Shown in pieces: positions 17,112 to 30,329 of a stretch of DNA of 64,000 bases. Numbering within the stretch: the first letter of the stretch is position 1; each line of letters begins with the position of its first letter. Source of the DNA: Reyranella humidisoli. Lineage in GTDB: Bacteria; Pseudomonadota; Alphaproteobacteria; Reyranellales; Reyranellaceae. The notes beneath the pieces are model-generated. The model was not told where the DNA came from and did no database searches. It was given only the letters and a program-made list of their open reading frames with translations. The stretch lies in NCBI RefSeq assembly GCF_019039055.1, contig NZ_JAHOPB010000001.1, positions 248,001 to 312,000 on the forward strand. Direction: 5' to 3'. The translations under genes and the position numbers were made by a program.

Positions 17112-17596
17112 AGAACATGATGATGATGATGATGACCGGCCGTCCCGATGAATATCGCCGCAACGTCGGCATGATGCTGATCGCCCCGGACCGGCGCGTC
17201 TTCGTCGGCTGCCGCGCCAACCAGCCGGATGCATGGCAGATGCCCCAGGGCGGCATCGACAAGGGCGAGACGCCCGTGGAAGCCGCCTGCCGCGAGTTGC
17301 AGGAGGAGGTCGGCACGTCCAAGGCGCTGCTGCTGCGGGAAAGCGCCAGGTGGATCGCCTACGAGGTGCCGGAGGACCGGCGGCCCGCCTACTGGAAGGG
17401 ACGCTGGCGCGGGCAGGCGCAGAAGTGGTTCGCGCTGGCCTTCACGGGAACGGATGCCGACATCGACATCCATGCGCACGACCAGGAATTCGTCGCCTGG
17501 CGCTGGATCGCCCCGGGCGAACTATCGTCCGTGATCGTGCCCTTCAAGCGCGCCGTCTACGACGCGGTGTTCACGGAATTCGCCGACCTGATCTAA
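17108..17596 (+). CDS. rppH: RNA pyrophosphohydrolase
   Basis: RppH, 162 residues, a Nudix hydrolase that removes pyrophosphate from 5'-triphosphate RNA and triggers mRNA decay. The Nudix box GGIDKGETPVEAACRELQ continues into EEVG, fitting GX5EX7REUXEEXGU. The family start YRRNVGMMLI and QMPQGGID are present. The N-terminus is odd: MKN followed by six consecutive methionines encoded by six ATG codons (17117-17134). The ATG at 17108 overlaps the previous stop, but any in-frame ATG could initiate. Confidence 0.93.
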   Translation: MKNMMMMMMTGRPDEYRRNVGMMLIAPDRRVFVGCRANQPDAWQMPQGGIDKGETPVEAACRELQEEVGTSKALLLRESARWIAYEVPEDRRPAYWKGRWRGQAQKWFALAFTGTDADIDIHAHDQEFVAWRWIAPGELSSVIVPFKRAVYDAVFTEFADLI

Positions 17597-17605
17597 GCGC
17601 CTTCT

Positions 17606-18424
17606 CTAGGCGTTCTGGGCGGCCAGCCTGGCGGCGTTGCGGCGCAGGAACCAGAGGCCGGCGCGCGTCATCAGGTTGTTGAGCCGGCCCTGCGGTTCAA
17701 GACCGATCGTCTTCAGGACCATGGCAATGGCGCGCTGGACATGGGTCTGCCGGTACAGCGGATAGGCCCGGCGCGCATAGGCCTGCATGTTGCGCTTGCG
17801 GTCGTAAACCGCATCCACCGGTTCGTTGGCGGCGAAGTAGGCGTATGCCAGTTCGTCGTCCTCGCTTTCGGCCAGACGCCCCCAGCCGATGCGCAGGCGG
17901 GCCCAGCGGTTCAGCCGGTCGCGCTGCAGGCAGCGGTTGAGATGCTCGTAGAACAGCTTGTAGTGGCGGAACTCGTCGGCCGCGATCTTCTGGCAGACCT
18001 GCTTCAGCACCGGCTCCTCGGTCGCGTCCTTGAGGGCGCTGTAATAGGAACTGGTGCCGGTCTCGACGATGCAGCGCGCGATCATTTCGCCGGCCTGGCT
18101 GCCTCGCACCGATTCGTTCACATGCAGGGGCAGCTTGTAGCCGGTGCGAAAGCGCTCGAAGGCGGCGTCGAAATCCCACGTCGGATCGGCCAGCTGGGCC
18201 CAGCGGCCGAGCGCCAGGCCATGCTGCACTTCCTCGACGACCCAGTTGTCGACGGCGTCCATGAACAACACGTCGCCGGCGAACACCCGGCCGAGATAGA
18301 TGCCGTAGTCGCCTCCGTTCCGCTCCACCAGGGCTGCGGCCTTGATGTTGCGAAGGATCTCCGGATCGACCTTCGACGCATCGAAGCGATCCCAGGCGAT
18401 CGTCTCGAGTGTCCAGTTACCCAT
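17606..18424 (-). CDS. ferritin-like diiron protein
   Basis: A 272-residue, all-helical, probably cytosolic protein of the ferritin-like superfamily. The iron-ligand pattern is visible: a glutamate in ALVERN, EEVQH (ExxH), a glutamate in CIVETGT, and DEFRH (ExxH). This spacing recalls acyl-ACP desaturase and rubrerythrin-like proteins rather than storage ferritin. The C-terminus (about 200-272) is arginine-rich. It is the last gene on the minus strand downstream of the atp operon, separated from atpC by about 110 bp, and convergent with rppH. Function unknown. Confidence 0.7.
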   Translation of the reverse strand: MGNWTLETIAWDRFDASKVDPEILRNIKAAALVERNGGDYGIYLGRVFAGDVLFMDAVDNWVVEEVQHGLALGRWAQLADPTWDFDAAFERFRTGYKLPLHVNESVRGSQAGEMIARCIVETGTSSYYSALKDATEEPVLKQVCQKIAADEFRHYKLFYEHLNRCLQRDRLNRWARLRIGWGRLAESEDDELAYAYFAANEPVDAVYDRKRNMQAYARRAYPLYRQTHVQRAIAMVLKTIGLEPQGRLNNLMTRAGLWFLRRNAARLAAQNA

Positions 18425-18537
18425 GAACGAGCACCCTCGGCGCGTTGTCTTACCAGCGTAATAAACCCACCTCCGGCCTGCGTTTCAATGGCAGACCGGT
18501 GCACTTCTCGACTGAAAAATGCGCAGTAGCGCTGAAA

Positions 18538-18951
18538 TCAGCGGCTGGCGTAGAAGGCCTGGGCGCGCTTCAGATCCTGGGCAATGCCCAGATTCTTCTC
18601 GGCGGCAGCCTTCTCGGCGGGCGTAGCGGCGTCAGTGATGTCGTTGCGGGCCGAGCGCTCGCGGTCGTCGAGCTGCGCGACGGTAACCTGCTCGAAGGGT
18701 ACCGCCTCGTCGGCGAGCACCGTGCAACGCTCCGGCGTGACCTCGGCGAAGCCGCCGGCCACGAGGAAGCGCTGCTGGACCTTGTTGCCCTGGTAGACCT
18801 CGAGGACGCCCGGACGGACGGTCGAGATCAGCGGGGCGTGGCCCGGCAGGACGCCGAAGTCGCCTTCGCTGCCCGGGACGACGACCATGTCGGCCTCGGT
18901 CGCGAGCAGTTCGCGCTCGGGCATCACCAGACGGAAGGAGACCTTGGCCAT
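18538..18951 (-). CDS. atpC: F0F1 ATP synthase subunit epsilon
   Basis: Epsilon subunit of F1, 137 residues, part of the central stalk and a regulator of ATP hydrolysis. The N-terminal beta-sandwich shows SFRLVMPERELL, GSEGDFGVLPGHAPLIS and VAGGFAEV. The shorter helical C-terminal hairpin is alanine-rich (NDITDAATPAEKAAAEK). It lies 4 nt after atpD and is the last gene of atpHAGDC. Confidence 0.95.
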   Translation of the reverse strand: MAKVSFRLVMPERELLATEADMVVVPGSEGDFGVLPGHAPLISTVRPGVLEVYQGNKVQQRFLVAGGFAEVTPERCTVLADEAVPFEQVTVAQLDDRERSARNDITDAATPAEKAAAEKNLGIAQDLKRAQAFYASR

Positions 18952-18955
18952 CTGC

Positions 18956-21314
<2,359 letters not shown>

Positions 21315-21331
21315 CTAAACCTGCGAGCGCC

Positions 21332-22858
<1,527 letters not shown>

Positions 22859-23413
22859 TTAGGCAACTCCCTTCATGGCAAGCTGCAGGCGCTGCAGCTT
22901 GCTTCGGACGGACGAATCGAACAGGCGCGAACCGACTTTGACGACGAGACCGCCGAGAATGTCGGGTTCGACGCGCGCGTCGATGGAAACCTTATTGCTG
23001 GCCAGCACGGAGCGCAGCGCGGTGCTGAGCTGCTGCAGCTGGGCGGGGGAAAGTGGAACGGCCGAGGTGACCGTCGCGGTCGTCTCGCCGCGGCGGCGGG
23101 CGAGTTCGGCGAGGAACGCCGAGGCCATCGCCGGCAGATCGCGCGAGCGGCCGTTGGCAGCCACGGTGCCGATGAAGCTGCGGGTCAGCCCGGAAATGCC
23201 GGCGGCATCGAGAACCGCGAGCAGCGCCTTGCCCTGCAGGGCGCGGCCGATGACCGGGCTGGCAATGAGGCGCGCCAGGTCGGCGCTCTCGTCGAGCAGC
23301 TTGCGAAAGGTGGCGAGATCCTGCGCCACCTGGTCGAGGGATTTGGCGCTATCCGCGAGTTCAAAAAGGGCGCTGGCATAGCGTCCGGCAACGCCGGTGG
23401 TTGCGGTGGTCAC
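22859..23413 (-). CDS. atpH: F0F1 ATP synthase subunit delta
   Basis: Delta (OSCP-like) subunit, 184 residues, which links F1 to the peripheral stalk. The N-terminal helical domain has GRYASALFELA, and the C-terminal part has the family motif VEPDILGGLVVKVGSRLFD followed by SSVRSKLQRL. The GTG at 23413 is chosen because GGAGAGG lies about 10 nt upstream and the length matches the family; an ATG at 23452 would add 13 unconserved residues. It is the first gene of the F1 operon; F0 genes are elsewhere, as usual in alphaproteobacteria. Confidence 0.95.
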   Translation of the reverse strand: MTTATTGVAGRYASALFELADSAKSLDQVAQDLATFRKLLDESADLARLIASPVIGRALQGKALLAVLDAAGISGLTRSFIGTVAANGRSRDLPAMASAFLAELARRRGETTATVTSAVPLSPAQLQQLSTALRSVLASNKVSIDARVEPDILGGLVVKVGSRLFDSSVRSKLQRLQLAMKGVA

Positions 23414-23613
23414 GTCTAGAGCCTCTCCCCTGCCGCGGAACACGGCCGGCAAGCCATTGAATTCACACGCTTTTCGCTAGCAGAACGCCCCGCGTCGCTT
23501 GCCGCCCCACCCCGGAAAAGCGCGCGTTGCTACCATGCTGCATTTCCCGGCGCAACGTCGGCAAAGCGCTGTTCTACAGCGGTTTTTCGGCGCGGGGGTC
23601 CCGACGTGTGGAC

Positions 23614-25881
23614 TCAAAGGAAGGAATACGGGTCGACATCGACCTGCAGACGCACTGAACCGGGCAGGCCGATCTTCTCCAGCCACGCATGTAGCAAGGG
23701 CTGCACGGCGGTCTCGCGGCCGGCCTTGAGCAGGAAGCGACGGCGGTGCCGGCCGCGCAGCAGGGCCAGCGGTGCGACCGACGGCCCCAGGATCGTGACG
23801 CCTTCCTGCTGCGGCGCCTGGCGCGCGAGTGCTGCACAAACATTGTCGACCGCCACGGGATCCGGCCCGGAAATGATCAGGGAAGCCAGCCGTCCGTAGG
23901 GCGGCATGCCGGCCAGCGACCGGTCGTGCAGTTCGACCTCGACGAAGCGGTCGCGATCACCCGAAACCAGCGCCTGCATCACCGGATGGTCGGGATTGTG
24001 GGTCTGGATCAGCGCCCGGCCCGGCCTCCCGTCGCGGCCGGCGCGGCCCGCCACCTGATAGAGGAGCTGGAACGTCCGCTCGGCCGCCCGCAGATCGCCG
24101 CCGTTAAGGCCGAGATCGGCATCGATCACGGCGACCAGCGTGAGGTTGGGGAAGTGATGGCCCTTCGCCGCCATCTGCGTGCCGATCAGGATATCGATCT
24201 CGCCCTTCTCCATGCGTTCGACCGCGGCCGACGCCTCGTCGCGGTTCATCAGGCTGTCCGACGTGAAGAGTTCCAGCCGCGCCTCGGGGAAAAGCTCCAG
24301 CGCCTCCTCCGCGAGGCGCTCGACACCGGGACCGCAGGCGACGAACTGGTCGACCGCGCCGCAATGCCGGCAGGTCTGCGCCGGCGGCTCGGTGTAGCCG
24401 CAGTGATGGCAGACCAGCGTGCGGCGAAAACGATGCTCGACCAGCCAGGCTGAGCATTGCGGGCACTCCAGCCCCGAGCCGCAGGCGCGGCAGAGCGTGA
24501 TCGGCGCATAGCCGCGGCGATTGAGGTAGAGCAGCGTCTGCTCGCCGGCCGCCAGCGTCTTCTTCATCGCCTCGACGACCGGCGGCGACAGCCAGCGGCC
24601 GCGCGAGGGCGCCTCGCGTCGGAGATCGATCGCCGACAGGGTGGCGAGCCGATGGCCGCCGTGCCGCCCCGGCAGATGCACCTCGCCGTAACGGCCGGTC
24701 TTCACGTTGACGACGCTCTCGAGCGAGGGCGTCGCGGACGCGAGCACGATAGGTGCGGAGGCAAGGCGCGCGCGCACCACCGCCATGTCGCGCGCATTGT
24801 AGACGACGCCCTCGTCCTGCTTGAACGAACTGTCGTGTTCCTCGTCGACGACGATGAGGCCGAGATTGGCGAATGGCAGGAACAACGCGGAGCGCGCGCC
24901 CACGACGACGCCGACCCGCCCCTCGGCAATGGCCCGCCAGGTTTCGCGGCGTTCCAGGCTGGTGAGGCCGGAATGCCAGGGCGACGGCAAGGCGCCGAAG
25001 CGGTCCTCGAAGCGCCTGAGCCATTGCGCCGTCAGCGCGATCTCCGGCAGCAGCACCAGCACCTGCCGGCCAGCGGCGAGACAGGCGGCGACCGCCTCGA
25101 AATAGACCTCTGTCTTGCCCGCGCCCGGCACGCCATCGAGCAAGGTCGCAGAGAAGGCATGTGCCTTCACCTTCTCGACCAGGCTATCGGCGGCGATCTT
25201 TTGCGCGGCCGACAAGGTCGGCCCGTCATGAAGCCCGTCGGGTTGCGGAAAGGAGCGGCGCACGATGCGCTCCTCGGCCACCAGTAGCCCGACCGATGCC
25301 ATACTCTTCACCACCGACGTGCCCACGCCGGCGAGATGCGCAAGCTCCGCGGCGGCCATCGCGGGCCCATCCTTCAACTGCTCCAGCACGCGACGACGCG
25401 CCGCCGTGAGCTTGAGCGCAGTGTCCTCGGTCGGCGCGGCCGGGCGATAGACCAGTTCGGTCTTGGGCGCTTCGAGCGCCGACGGCACGCTCATCGCCAT
25501 GCGCAGCACGGCGCCTGCAGGCATCAGCGTGTAGGCCGACACCCAATCGACGAAGCGGCGCATCGCGTCGGCCATCGGCAGTGCCGGCAGCACCGCGATC
25601 ACGTCGCGCAACTTCTCCGGCGCGACGTCGCCGGTGCCTGTGCCCCAGACGACGCCGACGGTTTCGCGCTTGCCCAGCGGCACGATGACGAAATGCCCCG
25701 GCACGACCGCCATGCCTTCAGGCACGCGATAGTCGTAGGCATCGCCGAGCGGCAGCGGCAGCAAGACCTTGACCGTGTTTTCCACCGATTCGAGACGCGA
25801 CGACGCTGCCCCCTTGGCTTGTGGCTCCGAGGGGGAATCGCTAGAAATTGTGGCAACAGGCGAGTCCGAACCACTGGCCAT
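23614..25881 (-). CDS. priA: primosomal protein N' (replication restart helicase PriA)
   Basis: PriA, up to 755 residues, a 3'-to-5' superfamily 2 helicase that reloads replisomes at stalled forks. It has the N-terminal 3'-binding domain ([18 protein letters not shown]), Walker [12 protein letters not shown], the DEEH box [12 protein letters not shown], and eight zinc-binding cysteines in four CxxC pairs (CRAC, CPQC, CHHC, CRHC). The ATG at 25881 leaves only 13 bp to the divergent aldolase start. A GTG at 25785, just before the conserved N-terminus, would leave room for promoters and may be the real start. Confidence 0.95.
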   Translation of the reverse strand: MASGSDSPVATISSDSPSEPQAKGAASSRLESVENTVKVLLPLPLGDAYDYRVPEGMAVVPGHFVIVPLGKRETVGVVWGTGTGDVAPEKLRDVIAVLPALPMADAMRRFVDWVSAYTLMPAGAVLRMAMSVPSALEAPKTELVYRPAAPTEDTALKLTAARRRVLEQLKDGPAMAAAELAHLAGVGTSVVKSMASVGLLVAEERIVRRSFPQPDGLHDGPTLSAAQKIAADSLVEKVKAHAFSATLLDGVPGAGKTEVYFEAVAACLAAGRQVLVLLPEIALTAQWLRRFEDRFGALPSPWHSGLTSLERRETWRAIAEGRVGVVVGARSALFLPFANLGLIVVDEEHDSSFKQDEGVVYNARDMAVVRARLASAPIVLASATPSLESVVNVKTGRYGEVHLPGRHGGHRLATLSAIDLRREAPSRGRWLSPPVVEAMKKTLAAGEQTLLYLNRRGYAPITLCRACGSGLECPQCSAWLVEHRFRRTLVCHHCGYTEPPAQTCRHCGAVDQFVACGPGVERLAEEALELFPEARLELFTSDSLMNRDEASAAVERMEKGEIDILIGTQMAAKGHHFPNLTLVAVIDADLGLNGGDLRAAERTFQLLYQVAGRAGRDGRPGRALIQTHNPDHPVMQALVSGDRDRFVEVELHDRSLAGMPPYGRLASLIISGPDPVAVDNVCAALARQAPQQEGVTILGPSVAPLALLRGRHRRRFLLKAGRETAVQPLLHAWLEKIGLPGSVRLQVDVDPYSFL

Positions 25882-25894
25882 TGGGGTAGTTTAT

Positions 25895-26551
25895 ATGAAG
25901 TTCTTCGTCGATACCGCCGATGTCGCCGATATCACGGATCTGGCGGCCTCCGGCCTGCTCGACGGGGTGACGACCAACCCCTCGCTGATCGCCAAGTCGG
26001 GCCGCCAGATGCTCGACGTCATCAAGGAGATCTGCGCCATCGTCCCGGGCCCGGTCAGCGCCGAAACGGTCGCGACCGACCACAAGACGATGCTTGAGGA
26101 AGGCCGCAAGCTCGCCAAGCTGGCCAGGAACGTCACCGTGAAGGTTCCGCTGACGCCAGACGGTCTCAAGACCTGCAAGGCACTAACCTCCGAAGGCACG
26201 ATGGTGAACGTCACGCTCTGCTTCTCGGCGGCGCAGGCGCTGCTGGCAGCCAAGGCCGGCGCAACTTTCGTATCGCCCTTCGTAGGCCGCCTCGACGATA
26301 TCGGCCAGGACGGCATGCATCTCATCGGCGAGATCATGACGATCTACCGCCAGTACCCGCACTTCAAGACCGAGGTGCTGGTGGCCTCGATCCGTCACAC
26401 GCAGCATGTGATCGCCGCCGCCAAGCTCGGCGCCCATGTCGGCACGCTGCCGCCCAACGTGCTGCGCCAGCTCTTCAAGCACACCCTGACCGACAATGGC
26501 CTGAAGGCCTTCCTCGACGATTGGGCCAAGACCGGCCAGTCGATCCTCTGA
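25895..26551 (+). CDS. fsa: transaldolase / fructose-6-phosphate aldolase family protein
   Basis: A 218-residue small transaldolase-type enzyme (TalC/FSA subfamily), forming a Schiff base on the lysine in VTVKVPLT. It starts [13 protein letters not shown] and contains [34 protein letters not shown] and VLVASIRH, all conserved. It transfers dihydroxyacetone units or cleaves fructose-6-phosphate; sequence alone does not separate the two activities. It is divergent from priA and followed 15 nt later by the DUF484 gene. Confidence 0.92.
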   Translation: MKFFVDTADVADITDLAASGLLDGVTTNPSLIAKSGRQMLDVIKEICAIVPGPVSAETVATDHKTMLEEGRKLAKLARNVTVKVPLTPDGLKTCKALTSEGTMVNVTLCFSAAQALLAAKAGATFVSPFVGRLDDIGQDGMHLIGEIMTIYRQYPHFKTEVLVASIRHTQHVIAAAKLGAHVGTLPPNVLRQLFKHTLTDNGLKAFLDDWAKTGQSIL

Positions 26552-26566
26552 CCCGGGGACGGGCAC

Positions 26567-27298
26567 ATGGCCAATGACGGTACGATCCCGGCGCCCGACG
26601 GCTCCGGCCGGCAGGTGAAGCTGATCACCGCCGACGACGTCGTGGCCTATCTCAAGGCTCATCTCGACTTCTTCGACAAGAACGGCGAACTGGCCGCCGA
26701 GATGGGCATCACGCCGAGGGTCCAGGGACCGGGCGTCATCGACATGCAGCAGGCGATCCTGAAGCGCCTGCGCGGCGAGATCGAGAAGCTCAAGGTCGAG
26801 CGCACCGAGATCATCGCCAATTCCAAGCAGAACCAGATCGTCCAGAACCGTATCCAGGCGGCGGTAATCAGCATCATCCAGGCGACGACGTTCGAAAAGA
26901 TGATCCACGTCGTCACGCACGAGCTGCCCGAGCTGCTCGACGTCGACTTCATCACCATGGCGATCGAGGCCAATGCTGACGCGCCCAAGCGCGTGCCGGT
27001 GCGCGGCGTCTACGTGCTGGCGCCGGGCGCCATCGACGCCGCCATCGGCCCCGACAAGCATGCCCGCCTGCGCTCCGACATCGTCGGCGAGGAAGCCTTC
27101 TTTGGCGACGTCGCGCGCTTCGTGAAATCGGACGTGCTGATGCGCCTGCAGGTCTCGTCGGGTTCGCCCGACGGCGTCATGTGCTTCGGCGCGCGCGATC
27201 CGGAGGCCTTCGGCCCGGAGATGGCGACCGAGCTGCTGTTCTTCCTGTCGAAGGTGCTGGAGAACACAATCCGCGCCTGGCTCGACCTGCCCGAGTGA
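26567..27298 (+). CDS. DUF484 family protein
   Basis: A 243-residue cytosolic protein of the DUF484 family, a GAF-like fold found upstream of xerC in many proteobacteria. An N-terminal helical segment has VVAYLKAHLDFFDKNGELAAE, and a coiled segment follows (LKRLRGEIEKLKVERTEI; NQIVQNRIQAAV). The GAF-like part includes LRSDIVGEEAFFGD and SSGSPDGVMCFGARDPEAF. Its molecular role is unknown. It sits 7 nt before xerC, which suggests co-expression. Confidence 0.85.
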   Translation: MANDGTIPAPDGSGRQVKLITADDVVAYLKAHLDFFDKNGELAAEMGITPRVQGPGVIDMQQAILKRLRGEIEKLKVERTEIIANSKQNQIVQNRIQAAVISIIQATTFEKMIHVVTHELPELLDVDFITMAIEANADAPKRVPVRGVYVLAPGAIDAAIGPDKHARLRSDIVGEEAFFGDVARFVKSDVLMRLQVSSGSPDGVMCFGARDPEAFGPEMATELLFFLSKVLENTIRAWLDLPE

Positions 27299-27305
27299 CA
27301 TCGCC

Positions 27306-28238
27306 TTGAGTGTCGCAGGCGCACTGGAGGCGTGGCGCGACTGGCTGAAGACCGAGCGCAGGCTCGCCGTGCACACGCTCACCGCCTACGAGCACGACGT
27401 CGCGACCTTCCTTGGCTTCATGACGACCTATCTCGGCGAGACACCGACCCTCGATGCGCTCGCGAGGCTGAAGCCCGCCGAGTTCCGTGCCTGGCTGGCC
27501 GATCGCGCGCACCAGGGCATGGCGCGCACCTCGACGGCACGGGCCTTCTCCTCGGTTCGCTCGTTCTTCCGCTTCCTCGACAAGAACGGCCTCGCGCACA
27601 ATGCGAGCATCGCCACCATCCAGACGCCCAAGCTGCCGCGCTCAGTGCCGAAGGCGCTGAGCGAACGCGACATGGAGGACGTGCTCCAGGCCCAGTCCGA
27701 CCAGGAGCGCGCGCCGTGGATCGACCTGCGCGATGCCGCGGTGCTGGTCCTGCTCTACGGCGCCGGCCTTCGCATCGGCGAGGCGTTGTCGCTCTCCAAG
27801 GCGGAAGTCGACGACCTGTTGAAGAGCGGCCGCGACACGCTTGCCGTCACCGGCAAGGGCAACAAGACGCGGCTGGTGCCGCTGCTGCCGCAGGCGCTGC
27901 AGGCGCTCAAGGCCTATCGCGACGCCTGCCCCTGGCTGGCCGCGGCCAAGCCGTCGGATCGCGTCTTCGTGGGCGCGCGCGGCGGCGCGCTCGATCCCGC
28001 CATCGTGCAGAAGCGGGTGCGCGAGATCCGCCGGGACCTCGGCCTCGCCGAAAGCGTGACGCCGCACGCGCTGCGCCATTCCTTCGCGACGCACCTGCTG
28101 GGCGCCGGCGGCGACCTGCGTACCATCCAGGAATTGCTGGGCCACGCATCGCTGTCGACGACGCAGCGCTACACCGACGTCGATGCCGCCCGCCTCGCCG
28201 CCGTCTATCGCGCCGCGCATCCGCGCGCGAAGGGATAA
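27306..28238 (+). CDS. xerC: tyrosine recombinase XerC
   Basis: Site-specific recombinase of 310 residues that resolves chromosome dimers at dif with XerD. The SAM-like core-binding domain occupies about 1-95. The catalytic domain has the arginine in GAGLRIGEAL, lysine in VTGKGNKTR, HALRHSFATH (HxxR), GHASLSTTQRY and the nucleophile tyrosine in RYTDVD. The start is TTG at 27306; no ATG or GTG lies nearer in frame. It lies 7 nt after the DUF484 gene, the conserved context that favours XerC over XerD. Confidence 0.92.
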   Translation: MSVAGALEAWRDWLKTERRLAVHTLTAYEHDVATFLGFMTTYLGETPTLDALARLKPAEFRAWLADRAHQGMARTSTARAFSSVRSFFRFLDKNGLAHNASIATIQTPKLPRSVPKALSERDMEDVLQAQSDQERAPWIDLRDAAVLVLLYGAGLRIGEALSLSKAEVDDLLKSGRDTLAVTGKGNKTRLVPLLPQALQALKAYRDACPWLAAAKPSDRVFVGARGGALDPAIVQKRVREIRRDLGLAESVTPHALRHSFATHLLGAGGDLRTIQELLGHASLSTTQRYTDVDAARLAAVYRAAHPRAKG

Positions 28239-28240
28239 GC

Positions 28241-28945
28241 ATGCCGCAGCATATCGGGATCGTCGCCTGCTCCGCCGAGGGCGCCGCCCTCTGCTACAAG
28301 ACGATCTGCGTCGAAGGCGCGGGACTAATGGGTCCGCATGCCCATCCCGAAGTCTCGATGCATACCCATTCGCTGGCCGATTATGTCGAGCGGCTCGATC
28401 GCGGCGACCGTGCCGGCGTGGCCGAGCTGATGCTCTCGTCGGCCGGAAAGCTCGCCAAGGCCGGTGCGGATTTCCTGATCTGTCCCGACAATACGATCCA
28501 TCAGGCGATGGCGCTTGTGCTGCCGCGCTCGCCGCTGCCCTGGCTGCACATCGCCGAGGTGGTCGCCGCCGAAGCCGCAGCGCGCGGCTACAGGAAGCTC
28601 GGCATCACCGGTACGCGCTGGCTGATCGACAGCGAGGTCTATCCCCAGAAGATCGAGGCGCAGGGGCTCGCGTGGCTGCGCCCCACGGACGCCGAGCGTG
28701 ACGAAACCAACCGCATCATCATGGACGAACTGGTGCAGGGCGTGTTTACGGCAGAGGCCGTCGCAGCCTACCAGCGCGTGATGGGCCGCATGAAGAAAGA
28801 GGGTTGCGATGCCGTCATCCTGGGCTGCACCGAAATCCCGCTGATCATGCACGACGGCAACTCGCCGCTGCCGACCCTCGATTCGACGCGCCTCCTCGCC
28901 CGCGCAGCCCTGAAGCGCGCCGTTACAGCGCCTTCCGGAAGATGA
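28241..28945 (+). CDS. aspartate/glutamate racemase family protein
   Basis: A 234-residue member of the cofactor-independent Asp/Glu racemase superfamily. Two catalytic cysteines are visible, one in LICPDNTIH (near residue 84) and one in VILGCTEIPL (near 203). The EIPL motif is typical of amino-acid racemases that interconvert L- and D-aspartate. Aspartate racemase is the most likely activity, but hydantoin racemase-like roles are possible. It starts 3 nt after xerC and its 3' end overlaps the minus-strand acetyltransferase by 23 bp. Confidence 0.85.
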   Translation: MPQHIGIVACSAEGAALCYKTICVEGAGLMGPHAHPEVSMHTHSLADYVERLDRGDRAGVAELMLSSAGKLAKAGADFLICPDNTIHQAMALVLPRSPLPWLHIAEVVAAEAAARGYRKLGITGTRWLIDSEVYPQKIEAQGLAWLRPTDAERDETNRIIMDELVQGVFTAEAVAAYQRVMGRMKKEGCDAVILGCTEIPLIMHDGNSPLPTLDSTRLLARAALKRAVTAPSGR

Positions 28946-29339
28946 TCTCGCCGTTGTCCTGACGGCCGATCTCTTCCCAGCCGTTGGTGCGATAGAAGCG
29001 CTCGGCGCGCGTACCGGGCCCTGTCGTCAATGTCGCCGCCGCAAAGCCCGCGGCACGCACATCCTCACAGGCAAGCGGCAGCAGCGCCTGTCCCAGCCCA
29101 CGGCCCTCGTAATCGGGATGGATGAACAACCCGAAGATCGTGCCGTCGCGCGGATCGGCGACGGAGAAGCCCTGCACCGCACCCGCCTCCTCCCATACCC
29201 AGAAGGTGGCGTTCTCGAAGATCCAGTCAGCGGTAGTCTCGACCTTGCCTGCCGAGGCCGCGCTGAGCTGGTTCTCGCGCACGGCAAGGCGCACTTCGGA
29301 AATGCGGGGACGGTCGGCGAGGGTGGCTTTGCGGATCAT
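28923..29339 (-). CDS. GNAT family N-acetyltransferase
   Basis: A 138-residue GCN5-type acetyltransferase: N-terminal MIRKATLADRPRISEVRLAV, the acetyl-CoA binding motif HPDYEGRGLGQALL (Q/RxxGxG/A) at about residues 78-91, and a C-terminal RAERFYRTNGWEEIGR segment. Substrate unknown. The ATG at 29339 gives the usual GNAT start; a longer frame to 29396 overlaps the divergent transglycosylase. It is convergent with the racemase, and the coding 3' ends overlap by 23 bp. Confidence 0.85.
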   Translation of the reverse strand: MIRKATLADRPRISEVRLAVRENQLSAASAGKVETTADWIFENATFWVWEEAGAVQGFSVADPRDGTIFGLFIHPDYEGRGLGQALLPLACEDVRAAGFAAATLTTGPGTRAERFYRTNGWEEIGRQDNGEIIFRKAL

Positions 29340-29395
29340 GAAACAGAGTCCGATGCGGTGCGTGAATTCGGCCGACGATGATACCATTGCCGCCA

Positions 29396-30286
29396 ATGGA
29401 TCGCGTGCTGCTCACCCCGCGATGTCTGCTCCTGTCGCTGCTGGCCTTGGTATCGCTCGCCATTGCCCTGCCGCCGCTGGCACAGGCGCGTGCCGAACCG
29501 GCGAATGACCGGCGCCCCTCCGTCGCCGACATCTGCAGCACGCTGGCCCAGGCGGCAGCCGAGAACGGGCTGCCGGAAGAGTTCTTCACCCGCCTCATCT
29601 GGCAGGAGAGCCGGTTCAATCCCTCGGCCGTCAGCCCGGCGGGCGCGCAGGGCATCGCGCAATTCATGCCGGGGACCGCGGCGATGCGCGGCCTCACCAA
29701 CGCCTTCGAGCCGCTTCAGGCGTTGCGCGAGTCGGCGAGCTACCTGCGCGAGCTGCGCACGACCTTCCGCGGCAATCTCGGCCTGGCCGCAGCCGCCTAC
29801 AATGCCGGTCCCGGCCAGGTCGAGGCCTGGCGCGCTGGCCGCAGCGTCCTGCCCGGCGAGACGCAAGCCTATGTCCGCATCGTCACCGGTTATAGCGCCG
29901 AGGCCTGGACCGCCCACCCGATGCCGCAGCTGCAGTCCACGGCGACACAGACAGGCGAGCGCTGCATCGAACTCGCCAGGAACATGATCGACACGCCGCG
30001 CCGCCGCCCCCTGCTCACCTCGGACCCGGCCTGGGGACCGTGGGGCGTCCAGCTTGCCGGCAACTGGTCCGAAGGCCGCGTGCTTGCCCACTACGAGAGG
30101 CTGCGGCGCAAGTACGAACCCGTGCTCGACGATCGGCTGCCGCTGGTCCTGAATTCGCGCCGCAACGATTTGCCCACCTACGCCGTGCGGGTCTCGGCAA
30201 AGACCCGGGCGGAGGCCGACGCACTCTGCGCGAAGCTGAGGGCCAAGGGGGGCGCCTGCGTCGTCTTCCGCAACCCGCGGGATTGA
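29396..30286 (+). CDS. lytic transglycosylase with C-terminal SPOR domain
   Basis: A 296-residue exported peptidoglycan-cleaving enzyme. It has an N-terminal signal peptide (about 1-32, ending QARA) and a soluble lytic transglycosylase domain at about 45-160 with the catalytic glutamate in IWQESRFNP, then AGAQGIAQFMPGTA and AAAYNAGPGQVEAW. A SPOR-like domain at about 262-294 (YAVRVSAKTRAEADALCAKL) would bind denuded glycan at septa. ATGs at 29378 and 29396 are in frame; the second gives the better signal peptide. It is divergent from the acetyltransferase. Confidence 0.88.
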   Translation: MDRVLLTPRCLLLSLLALVSLAIALPPLAQARAEPANDRRPSVADICSTLAQAAAENGLPEEFFTRLIWQESRFNPSAVSPAGAQGIAQFMPGTAAMRGLTNAFEPLQALRESASYLRELRTTFRGNLGLAAAAYNAGPGQVEAWRAGRSVLPGETQAYVRIVTGYSAEAWTAHPMPQLQSTATQTGERCIELARNMIDTPRRRPLLTSDPAWGPWGVQLAGNWSEGRVLAHYERLRRKYEPVLDDRLPLVLNSRRNDLPTYAVRVSAKTRAEADALCAKLRAKGGACVVFRNPRD

Positions 30287-30293
30287 CGCGAAG

Positions 30294-30313
30294 CTCCCCT
30301 GTAGAACGGGGAG
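30294..30313. terminator. bidirectional terminator-like hairpin
   Basis: CTCCCC / GGGGAG with an 8-nt loop lies in the 43-bp gap between two convergent genes. There is no clear T-tract, so it may act with Rho or simply protect 3' ends. Confidence 0.4.
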
Positions 30314-30329
30314 GAGAAGAGCTTGTTGA

